From Rhodocollybia butyracea (taxonomy: Eukaryota; Basidiomycota; Agaricomycetes; Agaricales; Omphalotaceae), in contig JADNRY010000094.1 in the NCBI GenBank assembly GCA_015501585.1, forward strand, positions 62,001 to 126,000: DNA of 64,000 nt, written 5' to 3'. The translations under genes and the position numbers were made by a program. The notes under the pieces were generated by a model. It was not told the origin of the DNA. It made no database searches and saw nothing but the letters and a program-made list of their open reading frames with translations. Below, piece by piece: positions 11,693 through 22,039 of this stretch (its first letter is position 1; every line of letters starts with the position of its first letter).

Positions 11693-12856
11693 ATGATTCT
11701 CATTATTTTCATAGATGGTTCCCATCCCTTCCAGTTGCTCTGATTTACTTGTGTCAGGTTCTTCATATCCCAACAGGTTTTCAGTGATTTTAGCTTCCCA
11801 TTTCTCATCAGGGATTACACTTGCATACCATGCAAAGTCTTCATTGTCAATGGCTGCTTTGGCAGAATAGGTCTTTCCCTTTCCTTTCCCTTTCCAGTAT
11901 TTAGGCCACTGGCCCTCCTTTCCACCCCCTTCCTCAAAGCAATCCTGCTTCATGTGACCCATCTTACCACAATTAAAACACTTCACTGATTTCCTATTTC
12001 CTGCAGACTTCTTTGATGGTCCCACAGCATATGCTGCTTCTTTGGCTCCATTTTTGGAATTTTGTTGTCCCAATTTCCTTCTATCTGCTTCATCTTGGAT
12101 CCCACGAATATATGTATCCACTGTGAGTGTTGTGCTAACAAGTGTTGCCGTTGCAGTCAATGCTGCCAGGTAAGGGTCATATGATCTTGGAAGAGCGGTC
12201 ATGATTATTGCAATGAAATTATCCTCGCCGGGATCTGCATTCATTGAAATTGAATCTTCTCGTAAGGCAATTACTCTGGATAAGTAATCCCAAACATCAT
12301 TGTCACCCTCACAACGTTCATTCTGTAATTTACGCCGCAAGTCGACCATCATCATTTTTGACTTCATCTGATGTTCATCTACTAATTTCTTCCACATCTT
12401 TCCAACTGCTGTCTCACCTTTAACCTTTAGGAATAATGAATCAGGTATAGTGCTTGCAATTCCCTGCTTTAATATTGCTGATTCTGAATTCCATGTTTTC
12501 ATTTCCTTTTCCCACTCTTCAATGGCTTTGGTCTCTGCTGCTGTTGGGCCAGCACTGGCATGAGCAATTGCTGGTTTCTGCTTTGGTGCAGCTGTGTCTT
12601 CCGAATACTCTTCAAGTCCTGCAGCTTCAGCAGCAAACATGAAGCGGTCCTTGTATATGACCCAATTTGATCCATCTGAATTGAGTTTTGGGAGTCTAAG
12701 GAAATAATACCCAAGCTTTGTGTTACTTGAATGGTTGGTAGACATTATTGCTAGACTGGTGATTGTGTTGTTGTTGTTGACTTCTTACTGATGATAAAGT
12801 GTTGTGCAGATTGTTGTTTGTAATGTCAAAGATAATGTGTATTTAATTCAGCTAAG

Positions 12857-12872
12857 GTCGGGGCCCATAACC
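12857..12872 (-). other. copia primer-binding site (half-tRNA type)
   Basis: Directly after the 5' LTR the minus strand reads GGTTATGGGCCCCG. That is complementary to GGGCCCATAACC, which looks like the anticodon stem-loop of an initiator methionine tRNA (CAT within the loop), the internal primer site known for copia-type elements that use a half-tRNA. The same PBS follows the left LTR at 42735. Confidence 0.7.
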
Positions 12873-13006
12873 TATTGAAGGTTGTGTAATACTTAGTGAA
12901 TTATTGGTGGAGTTTAAGTACTCGCTAGTTGTGGGGGTAGTTCTTAATTATATGAATTGGGTCCCTCGAGCCTATATTTATAGGGATAAACTAGTACATG
13001 GGAAAC

Positions 13007-14369
13007 GGGCATAGAACATTTACAGTCACCCCCGCAGTAACGGTGACTGCGGGTGACTGCGGGTGACTGCGGGTGACTGCAAGGTTACTGCGAGGTGACT
13101 GCGAGGTGACTGCGAGGTGACTGTAAATTTGATGAATCTTACCGCACTTTGTTGCATTAGACTGTACATTTATTAAGTATATGACCCAACTTAACATTTC
13201 ATGTGACCTTAAACTCTGATATGCAATATTCCTACAACTGGGACCTGTGGACAGTCCAAATTTAATATCAGACTTGCTCTTCTGTAGTATTTTGTTACGA
13301 TACAGTCTCAAATGACAAAGACTACTGTTGGTGTCTCAAAGGTGATTGCAGGGTGACCGCAAATATCTCAAAAGTGACTGCTGGGTGACTGCAAATACCT
13401 CAAAGGTGACTGCTGGGTGACTGTAAATATCCCAAAGGTGACTGCAGGGTGACTGCAAATATCCCAAAGGTGACTGCAGGGTGACTGCAAATATCCCAAA
13501 GGTGACTGCAGGGTGACTGCAAATATCCCAAAGGTGACTGCAGGGTGACTGTAAATATCTCAAAAGTGACTGCAGGGTGACTGCAAATACCTCAAAGGTG
13601 ACTGCTGGGTGACTGTAAATATCCCAAAGGTGACTGCAGGGTGACTGCAAATATCTCAAAGGTGACTGCTGGGTGACTGTAAATACATCAAAGGTGACTG
13701 CTGAGTGACTGTAAACATACCAAAGGTGACTGTTGGGTGACTGTAAAATGCCTCAAAGGTGACTGCAAGGTGACTGTAAATGTTTAAAGGGTAGATGGCT
13801 CAAAGGTGATTGTTATTTCTGAAAAATGGATTAAATAGCTAAATCATGCTGTGCACTTAGTAACACCTTAGAATGCTTAGTGTAAACATTAATCATAGTT
13901 AAACTTGAGTTAAACGTAAACATACGGAGAAATATATCATAAAACATAGGGTAAAACATATAAGCTCCACAGGAGAAATATCGGTAGGATAAACTTCGGC
14001 GAGCAAACCAATTGCTTGGCTGACGTCAATATCTCCAACGTATGGATAGGAAAAGAATCGGGTGAAAAAGTGTAAAGAGTGATGAAACACTAAGTATGCA
14101 GAGTCTGGATTAAATATTTTGTCCAGAGCCTGGACATTAGGAACCACTACAGTCGGGTACACTTAGTACACAGGATACAGGATATATTTCTGCTTTTCAT
14201 GTTACATATATAATTAATTGGGCGGCTGCTAGGGTGACTGCATTTGGCCCTAAGGTGACTGTTGGGGTGACTGCATTTAGCCATAGGGTGACTGCTGGGT
14301 GACTGCTGGGTGACTGTTCTGGGTGACTGCAGGTGACTGCACGGGGGTTACTGTAAATGCTAATGGCCC
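13007..14369. mobile_element. 1363-bp TIR element with minisatellite interior, 10-bp TSD
   Basis: Its ends are imperfect inverted repeats: gggcatagaacatttacagt on the left, and on the right the reverse complement gggccattagcatttacagt, both followed by cacccccg/aacccccg. The target duplication catgggaaac is perfect at 12997-13006 and 14370-14379. The intact LTR at 5702-6039 supplies the empty site (acatgggaaactatg). No protein domain is recognisable. A 9-10-bp duplication suggests the Mutator-like group, but that is an inference. Confidence 0.9.
13020..14350. repeat. ggtgactgc minisatellite inside the TIR element
   Basis: Three blocks: 13022-13125 (gcgggtgact and gcgaggtgact units), 13340-13790 (about fourteen units of roughly 32 bp, ggtgactgcagggtgactgc then aaatatcccaaa), and 14222-14350. 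Unique sequence at about 13130-13320 and 13800-14215 separates them. The near-periodic antisense open frame over 13336-13659 is an artefact of the period. Confidence 0.85.
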
Positions 14370-17271
14370 CATGGGAAACTACGTAATAAGCTTGCTGCGG
14401 AATGACTGTGCATTGCTGCGCATGACTCTACATGACTAGATATGACTCAATATGACTTTACTTAACTAGCTATGACTTATGTCCAATGTATCAAATACCT
14501 TGAACCGAATATGAGTCATAATGACTCGCCGTGATTCCACATGAGTTTAGGATAGTTTCCGTTGATATTACAACAATGCTTCCAACTTTTCTATGGTAAA
14601 CCCGCAATTTCAAGCAGCAACCAACATCCAGAATAACTATCATACATGGAGTGGGTGCTCTTTGACAACTCTTATCAATGTCTTTGAGTAACACTCTGTA
14701 TTGCAGATACCAACAATGTATCGGATATTCGGAAATGGTTAAAAGCACCTGATCCCTCTACAAATTTTGTAGCAGCATGTGATAAGAGAACACCTGGAAC
14801 TGGAGAGTGGATATTCTCTGATCCCCAGTTTGCTGAATGGAGAGAGGCTACATCTGGAATTTTATGGATTCAGGGCAAAGGTAAAACTCTTTTGTAGAGT
14901 AATTTCAAATCTAATCATAGTGCATCTAGTGGGCTCAGGCAAAACATTCCTTTTGTATGCATACAGCAAAGTTGGTATGATTTCATATTTCATATTTCTC
15001 ATGTGATTCTTTAGGGCAGCTATCATTGAAAACCTGCAAGCCAATCAAGCATTCCTGTGTTGCTACTACTATTTTGACAACCGGGATAACTCACACACTA
15101 AGACCAATGCTCGAGGCCTCCTTCAGTCCCTTTTGCTCCAAATGGCTACAAGGGATGAAACGGTTCATCCTGCCTTGCATGAGCTATATAGAAAATCGAA
15201 CCATGGCCTTATGGAGCCTACTATAGCAGGACTAAGTGCTACTTTGGAAGTTGTTTCTAAAGACTTGAGCCCAGTATACCTTGTGCTAGATGCCATGGAT
15301 GAATGCAGTGAGGCAATTGATGTTCTCAAACATCTTGCCCATCTTAAGGAGAACCTCTGCATAGCTGTAACCAGTCAATATTTAGCTGAGACTGTTGATG
15401 ATGCATCCTGGTATATTCATCTTGATGATACAGAATCTTTTCGTCAGGATGTTGCTAAATACCTGAAGGGCATATTCAGCCATCGGAAATTCCAGCCAGA
15501 ACTGTTAAATGAGATAGTTGATCATTTAAATGAAAGTGCACAGGGACAGTAAGTACTGCAACATATTGAATAGCCTTGTATTCAACTTGATGTTTCAAAG
15601 GTTCCGTTGGGTTGACTGCCAGGTAACTGTGCTGCAACGGTGCAAGACACCCAAGGCCATGCGGGAGGCATTGAAAAAGTTACCCAAGACCCTAGCAGAA
15701 ACATACACTCTGGCCATTGAAAGAATGAATGAAAGTGAACATGTGAAAGATGCAGGCAAACTTCTTATGTGGTTGGTCTATGCATTTGAACCACTTTCAA
15801 TTGCACAGGTCACAGATATTCTTGCTGTAGACTTAGAAGATCAAACATTTGATCCTGAAATGCGGTCCTTGGAGCTGATGAATGGGACTTACAATATCTT
15901 GGATTCTACATTAATTACTATAAGCTTGGAGGAAACATGGTTTGACTTCAGTGAGGAGAAGTACATTGTGCAACTAGCCCACAATTCAGTGAAAGACTTT
16001 CTCACCCAAGCCATTGCCAATGTGCATATAAAAAAAAAGTGTTTGAAATCAATGAGCATTTAGCACATTCCACAATATGTCAAACCTGCCTTATTTATCT
16101 ACTGCACTTTAACAAAGAGGGGATGTTGCCCAAGGAAAAAAAAAATCTTTGACAAGTCATATCCATTAGGACTATATACTGCCCAGCATTGGCCAGCACA
16201 CATGGAAAGGCTAGTTCCTGAAGGCTCTGAACACAAGACTGCAAAGGACTTGGCCATATCACTGATGGAAGACAGCAATCAACTGACTTATGTGAATTGG
16301 ATTAGAATGCATGATATAGGACGCGGTACTTGGCGTGACGCAATCTATCAGCCAACTTTACACTCAAGTGAAATACAAGGCCAACTTTATTACATGGCTA
16401 GGTTAAATATGCGAAGCATTGCTGATCTTTTACTGGTGGAAAATCTTGCTGATGTAAATTGCCAAGGGGCAGAATATGGAAATGTCCTCCAGGTGGCTTC
16501 CTGGATGGGAAACAAGGATATGGTCCAGCTTTTTCTGGAGCACAACGCAGATGTAAATGCCCAAGGGGGAAAGTACGGGAATGCACTCCAGGCAGCTTGC
16601 TGGAGGGTACAGAGGGATATTGTCCTGCTTCTTCTGGAGCACAAAGCAGATGTAAATGCCCAAGGGGGAGAGTATGGAAATGCACTCCAGGCAGCTTCCT
16701 GGACAGGAAACAGGGGCATTGTCCAGCTTCTTCTGGAGCACAATGCAGATGTAAATGCCCAAGGGGGCAAGTATGGGAATGCACTCCAGGCAGCTTGCTG
16801 GAGGGCACACAAGGATGTTGTCCTGCTTCTTCTGGAATGCAAAGCATATGTAAATGCCCAAGGGGAGAGTATGGGAATGCACTCCAGGCAGCCTCCTGGA
16901 CAGGAAACTGGGGTATTGTTCAGCTTCTTCTGAAGCATAAAGCAGATGTGAATGCCCAAGGGGGAGAGTATTGGAATGCACTCCAGGCAGCTTCCTGGAG
17001 CTGCAACATGGATATTGTCCATCTTCTTCTGGACCATAAAGCAGGTGTGAATGCCCAAGGGGGATACTATGGGAATGCCCTCCAGGCAGCTTCCTACAAG
17101 GAAAACAAGGATATTGTCCAGCTCCTTCTGGAGCACCAAGCAGATGTAAATGCCCAAGGGGGAGCATATGGGGATGCACTCCAGGCAGCTTCTGAGAGGG
17201 GGGACAGGGACATTGTCCAAATTCTTTTGGCACACAAACAAGACATAGATAAGAGCATGCATTTGCTCTAG

Positions 17272-17610
17272 GCAAGAGGACAGCAAAATTGATGACAATG
17301 CAGAGGTAAATACCCAAGCGATCCAGGACACTCCTGGTACCTACCAACCAAGGCAACAACAATATTGTCCAGCTTCAACTGAAGCAAATTATACCCTTAT
17401 TTCTGTTTGTTTTACTCAGTCTCCTGTCTGCTAATCTATCTCCTTGATAAATCTCATCCTCTTTGGAAAGTATGATCAGTGTCTTAATGCTTGTGTTACT
17501 ATATCTTGATACCTAATCTGTCTATGCCTTGGGCTTTGGACCTTTGTGGTACTCTGATGTTCTCCTTTCAATAGTGATTATGGATGACAACAAAGTTAAC
17601 AAAGCTTGAC
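17272..17610. other. 3' flank of NLR locus 1, no gene seen
   Basis: Sequence after the ankyrin array: short T-rich stretches, no open frame with recognisable content. Some ankyrin-like residue (accaaggcaacaacaatattgtccagcttc near 17350) continues past the stop. Confidence 0.4.
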
Positions 17611-18684
17611 TGTTATGACTCGATCAATAGTCTCGTCCAAACCTTCACAGTACGTAACTCAGCAGTAAAAATGATAAGAGAAATTAATGAGATTATAGAG
17701 CAAGCCTTTCCGTTTGTTGAAACCTCCAGGCAAAAAATATATACTCAAACAACTAGGCTCAAGTAAAGTTAGTAACTAGTTTGTAATACGAAACTCACAG
17801 AAGTTATTATTTGGAGATAGCTCGACAAATAATAATATGATTACCCTCAGAGATAGCTCAACAAGCAGTAATATGAATCAGAACTAGTACTCGGAGATGG
17901 CTCAACAAGTAGTAGTGAGTGTGGTGTCTAGTACTCGGAGATAGCTCAACAAGTAATAGTGAGTGTAATGTCTAATACTTGGAGATAGCTCAACAAGTAA
18001 TAGGAAGTTGCAACTCGGAGATAGCTCAACAAGTGGCAATTAAAGAAGTATTCACTAGGAGATAGCTCAACAGGTGAATGTTAGTGGATACAACTTGGAG
18101 TTAGCTCAACAAGATGTATAAATGTGTATTGTAGCTTGGAGATAGCTCAACAAGATACAATGAGTTGGTCTGGTGATTCACACAAGTGATAACAGCAAAC
18201 AAGTGGGGGTTTGGATTTAAGAAAATAATACGTCTACTGTACATTGGTAAATCTGGCTTCCTTATATACTGTTTAATATGTACTAGTTAGGAAATGCTGC
18301 GGAATGACTAGATTTGAGTCATAACTGCGGAAATGCTGCGGATCAGTCAGCATGACTGTGGAATGGTGTGCAATGACTGTTACTGAGTCATTTAAGCGGA
18401 ACTGCGGATGACTGATGTTGAGTCATTCAGTAGAGTCATGGATGACTGATATTGAGTCATTTAGTGGAACCGGAGTTGACTAATAATGAGTCAATACTGT
18501 GTGGAAGGGTCTTTGCAGCTTCCATGGTAATGTGCAGCATTATCCCAAGTTGTGTTGAGAAGATAAGTAATGAATGTATGTGATAGTGTTGGGTAGTAAA
18601 ATATTAATGATAGTCATGGTGGTGGTTGTTAATAAATGAAAAAAGAGTGTGTGTATGCCTATAGTGTAGAATCGGGTCATAACA
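17611..18684. mobile_element. Solo LTR, 1074 bp, perfect 5-bp TSD
   Basis: It starts TGTTATGACTCGAT and ends ATCGGGTCATAACA, so it has TG..CA ends inside a 14-bp imperfect terminal inverted repeat. The target duplication ttgac is exact at 17606-17610 and 18685-18689. There is no internal coding region, hence a solo LTR. The stretch 18295-18500 (gctgcggaatgact, gagtcat) resembles the copia LTRs of this window, so a copia-type parent is likely. Confidence 0.85.
17811..18165. repeat. 'cggagatagctcaacaag' tandem repeat inside the solo LTR
   Basis: Eight or more imperfect units of about 40-50 bp share the core ctcggagatagctcaacaag, with variable tails. Tandem repeats in LTRs often form the promoter or enhancer part; function here is not shown. 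Confidence 0.8.
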
Positions 18685-18689
18685 TTGAC

Positions 18690-18984
18690 CTTCTCACTGC
18701 ACTGTGAAAGCATACTGTTCTATCCCCTCTCCCCTCAAGGGGGGTATATACTAGTTACAACTCATTCACCTTTGTTCCTAAGTCAGATATTTACCTTCAG
18801 CGCGCTCACATTCACATTTGAAGTGCTCACAATCACATTTAAACACACACCATCAGCTTTGGGTCATGCACAGTCACATATGCTTTGAATGCACATTGCC
18901 GTGAGGCCACTAACAACCTTTCATGCATGTGAACACATAAAAATTTCTCTGTTCTGTGCCACCACCTTCTCCGCCCCTTTGACA
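18690..18984. other. Simple-sequence flank, no gene seen
   Basis: The stretch contains loose cacattt/tcacat repeats (about 18800-18890) and no supported gene. Confidence 0.4.
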
Positions 18985-20060
18985 ATGGCCAATGAGACCA
19001 ACAGCGATGAGCTCAAAATTCTTTTGCAACATCTTCCCATTAAAATTGTACATGAATTCTGCAACAAGGTATGTCACGATTCATGATGTATATTGTCAAT
19101 CAACACGTTCATCGTTTGTCACACCCCCCCACCACTTGACAATGACACATTCATTCAGATGTTCCTGGCCGCTTATTTGTGAAAACATCCAGAGATTTAT
19201 GAAAGCCTTGATTGGATTGAGTTGCCCTCGTGGCGGGACTATTTGCAAGATCAATTATACAGGTGTGCACCAAAGAGTTCACATTTAATTTCACACATTA
19301 ATATCTTGAGTTTTATTGTATTAGACTCGCCTATTACTGTAAAACCAGAGCCGGCTGAATTTGGCCCCATTCCATCAACTTTTTCACCTTCCCGCATTTG
19401 AACACTGACTCAGCAAACGGTCAAACAGCATACGTGTTATTAGAATCAGCTGATGGAGAGAATGAGATGTTAGGTATATTGTCGGATTTCCATTCTTTAA
19501 CGCTGTCAGTGTTACTGAATTGTTGGCTAATTGAACTCAATGATGGAGTGGCAAACGAATCCAAGCATCTCGAACTACTGGCATCCTCAAAAATCCCAGC
19601 AATAGTACTCATGACCGCATAGCCAAGAACGCAGGCTAACAAGCAAGCAGTTCTTGCAAGAAGAAATCAAAACACATGAGGAGATTGCTGAAAAATTGAA
19701 GGTAGCACGTTCTTGAAAATCACGACAGTGAGTGCCAGGATCTAACTCAAGTGGATGCTCAAAATTTGTTCGCTCATCTACTCGCAAGGCCTCTGATCCA
19801 TATCTCAAGTCCACATATGGGGTGTTTAAAAGCTTTGAAGTTCTCATGACTATATGCTAATATATCTCAGCCAGTGAGGGTGCCAGGGCGCCCAAGTTTG
19901 TACAAGGAGGTAGGACATCTGTTCAATATCAAGCTTCAAACGTCTGCCTTCATTCTAACAGTAAATTAGGGACTAGTACTCTGCAAACCCCAGTACCAGA
20001 CCAGGCTGGCCTCACTTTGACAATGGATCCTGAATGGCCTGGTGAGATTTTTTGAGTCTT
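18985..20060 (+). pseudogene. Unrecognised degenerate gene
   Basis: A clean start (MANETNSDELKILLQ, 18985) runs to 19068, where gtatgt..ttcag gives a 90-bp intron to 19158. Exon 2 continues MFLAAYL, then TGA at 19180-19182, then KHPEIYESLDWIELPSWRDY and an intron starting at 19262. Downstream coding is fragmented; blocks such as STRKASDPYLKSTYGVF near 19780 are readable. The TGA is in frame between YL and KHPE and is one C-to-T change from CGA. I do not recognise the family; its position between a solo LTR and a palindromic element makes a transposon gene possible. Confidence 0.35.
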
Positions 20061-20080
20061 TTCCATTAAATGTTTCTTAC

Positions 20081-20452
20081 ATCAGGAAAAGCCGTTTTTG
20101 CCTAGGTGACCCCAGAGTGGCCTAAAGTAAACTAGGTGACCTATGAATCCTATGGCATCCTAGGAGTTTGGGCTCATCCCTTGCCAGTCAAGGCTCTTGA
20201 GGATTCCCTAGGCAAGCCTAGGTTTGCCCAGGTGCTCCTGGGGAACACCTGGGGAACACCTGGGGAGCACCTGGGCAAACCTGGGCAAACCTAGGCTTGC
20301 CCTGGGTTTGCCTAGGATACCCTAGGGAATCCTCAAGAGCCTTGACTGGCACGGGACAAGGACAAATTCCTAGGATGCCATAGGATTCATAGGTCACCTA
20401 GTTTGCTTTAGGCCGCTCTGGGGTCACCTAGGCAAAAACGGCTTTTCCTGAT
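20081..20452. mobile_element. 372-bp near-perfect palindrome (foldback element)
   Basis: The left arm starts atcaggaaaagccgtttttg and the right arm ends with its exact complement. Pairing runs on through cctaggtgaccccagag, gacctatgaatcctatggca and aatcctcaagagccttgact to the centre, where cacctggggaacacctgggg repeats form the loop region. A few mismatches and a small length difference occur. No clear target duplication. Its right edge coincides to within 3 bp with the outer edge of the long inverted repeat that follows. Confidence 0.85.
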
Positions 20453-20879
20453 GAGGGAAGTGGGTCATGTCCAAGCAACTTGAAGTAGGCCATGACCTGG
20501 TCACCTGGGTCAAGTTGGTCATGACCAGGGGTAGGATAGGGTATGCCCTGGGAGGGATAGGGTACCTTGTGGGAGAGGAGGGAGACCTCTTGGGAGGGGT
20601 GTGGAACTTCCAGGGTAGGAGTAGGGGGTGCAGTGGGGGTGACAGAGGGGGAGTAGAGGGTGCTGAGGGAGGAGTAGGGGATGCTTGGAAAGCAGTATAA
20701 AATGCTTTGGGAGAGATGTCAGCCTCCAGAGTGGAATAAGATGGTGCAGGAGAGATGTCAGTTTACATGTGAAGTGTGTGCAACCTTGGGGAGTGTTTCA
20801 GTGGGCTAATTGCAGGTACATGGGGCAGTGGGAAGAGAAGGGAAGCTGCTGGCTCATGCTGAGTTGGATCTGGCCAAGG

Positions 20880-21118
20880 ACAGCTTGGACATGACCTGGG
20901 GCAACTTGGACATGACCAAGGTTAGATTGGACATGACCAGGGGCAACCTGGACATGACCAAGGTTAGATTGGACATGACCAAGGTTAGGTTGGACATGAC
21001 CAAGGACAACTTGGACATGACCAAGGTTAGGTTGGACATGACCAAGATCAGGTTGGGCATGATCAAGGTTAGTTTGGACATGGCCAAGGGCAACTTGGAC
21101 ATGTCCAAGATTAGGTTG
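20880..21118. repeat. 'ttggacatgaccaagg' minisatellite, left arm
   Basis: About eleven units of roughly 21 bp (ttggacatgaccaaggttag and variants). The right arm carries a shorter version (about eight units, 25360-25530), so the array has changed length since the two arms diverged. Frames through it on both strands repeat LDMTKVR-type or MSNLTLV-type peptides and are not genes. Confidence 0.85.
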
Positions 21119-22039
21119 TACATCATTTAAGGCATTTTAAAAATTACTATATTAGGAAATTTTTAAATTTCTATAGTGGCTGAGGTCAAAGCTGTTTTTA
21201 TTACCAAAATTAGGCAATTATCAAACACTTATGTTTTTCTCATAGAGTTAGACACATTTGGTATTTTTGATAAATTACTATATTAGACAATTTCAAAAGT
21301 TTGCAGTGGATGAGGTCAAAGCTGTTTTCATTGCCTAATTAAGAAGTGACAAATCTTTTGCAGTGGATGAGGCCAAAGCTGTTTTTATTACTTAATTGAG
21401 AAATCACAAACTTTTTGCAGTGGATGAGGTCAAAGCTGTTTTCACTACCTAATTGGGAAATGGCCAAACTCACCACAAAAACTGTCTGGACTCTATCCAT
21501 GAGGACAAGAACTTGCAGTAGACATCCAGACCCCTTCTCCATACATAGAACAGGTGGCTTACCCCAAATGAAGGCAATCCTGTGGTGGGAAGGGGTTGGA
21601 TTGCAAATTATTTTTGGACGACCTTTGATTTTAGTGGATGAGGACAAAGCTGTATGTCCATAAAAGGAAATTAATGAAAAGAGGTGAGTCTAAAGATTGC
21701 TTGATATAACATGCAGATTGACATGGATAAGGCTGATCCTTTCCATCCCCTGATACCCTGATATGTTCTCTACCCTTTCTGGGTCTCTGATATATTTAGA
21801 TGTCCCATGGGAGATCAGTTCTTATTGATCTTTCAAATTTCCCATCAAAATCCCCATTTTTTCGAAATTAAAGGATAAGTATCAGAGTATCCAGGGCAGT
21901 GGGGGCAACAGGCCTCTATGGCATTGTACCCTGGTATAATAGGTACATTTCTACCACTCAGGAGTACTTCACACTGTCCTGAGAGAGTGGGTAATAACTG
22001 TTCTCTGTATATGTGTGCATAAAATTCGCTTTTTACAAT

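Larger units (their letters stand above)
6047..12745 (-). pseudogene. copia gag-pol polyprotein, broken
   Basis: A single long frame on the minus strand, starting at MSTNHSSNTKLGYY (12745). Gag has the CCHC knuckle CFNCGKMGHMKQDC near 11975-11935. After the hAT insertion come a DSGA aspartic protease site (ELYDSGASRHMSP), GAG-pre-integrase with LHRRLGHI and CDTCEYAK, an integrase core with HSDVWGP, SDRGGEY and NGVSERLNRTL, a reverse transcriptase with HVDDVTITGS, and an RNase H ending in KSLGLISA. Three stops lie in that same frame: TGA at 8135-8137, TAA at 7910-7912, TGA at 7052-7054. Each is explained by one C-to-T or G-to-A change. The frame reads continuously across the hAT insertion (..NENH | RLRSYGR..). 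Order gag-PR-IN-RT-RH identifies Ty1/copia. Confidence 0.93.
5702..14575 (-). mobile_element. Ty1/copia LTR retrotransposon carrying two nested insertions
   Basis: The full span is 8874 bp, of which about 5.5 kb is copia. LTRs lie at 5702-6039 and 12873-14575, the latter split by a 1.36-kb insertion. Element order on the minus strand is LTR, PBS, gag-pol, PPT, LTR. The target duplication is gtgct at 5697-5701 and atgct at 14576-14580 (one G/A difference); the uninterrupted target is present in the paralogous NLR locus near 42254-42266. A hAT element (9719-11692) sits inside gag-pol. Three in-frame stops show that the copy is inactive. Confidence 0.93.
12873..14575 (-). repeat. copia 5' LTR, split by an insertion
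   Basis: LTR halves are 12873-13006 and 14380-14575; the middle is the TIR element plus its 10-bp target duplication. Joined, the LTR is about 330 bp and aligns with 5702-6039 with scattered transitions, so the copy is not recent. Confidence 0.88.
4911..17271 (+). pseudogene. NACHT-ankyrin NLR-like gene, locus 1, interrupted and frameshifted
   Basis: STAND-type NTPase with a C-terminal ankyrin array, the architecture of fungal NLR-like immune or allorecognition receptors. Exons read from the sequence: 4911-4948, 5000-5044, 5674 onward (broken by copia at 5701/14581) to 14650, 14707-14880, 14930-14974, 15020-15548, 15601 to the end. The Walker A motif GKVGSGKT is completed across the 14880/14930 splice; Walker B is VYLVLDAMDEC near 15280. 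Eight ankyrin repeats (xYGNALQAASW..NxDIVQLLLEHxADVNAQGG) run from about 16470 to 17250. The copy is dead or badly damaged: a copia insertion in exon 3, length changes in A-runs at about 16030 and 16136, and loss of one G in a G-run near 16862 that shifts the ankyrin frame. Its paralogue at 42047-46903 gives the alignment used here. Start chosen at MTETEPSL, conserved in both loci (MTERTEPSL). Confidence 0.88.

Noticed and set aside
13336..13659. Regularly spaced repeats at 13340-13790 considered as a CRISPR-like array
   Set aside because: Units are contiguous without unique spacers, the genome is eukaryotic, and the array lies inside a TIR element.
16390..17362. Long open frames (about 310 codons) antisense to the ankyrin repeats of locus 1, and similar ones at 45824-46768
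   Set aside because: They arise because the repeat unit length is a multiple of three and the unit has no stop on the reverse strand. Peptides repeat LPGVHSHTLPLGHLHL-like units and match nothing.
20810..21130. Frames encoding LDMTKVRLDMTK-type or MSNLTLVMSK-type repeats, also at 25343-25600
   Set aside because: Products of a 21-bp minisatellite that is open on both strands; no flanking gene structure.
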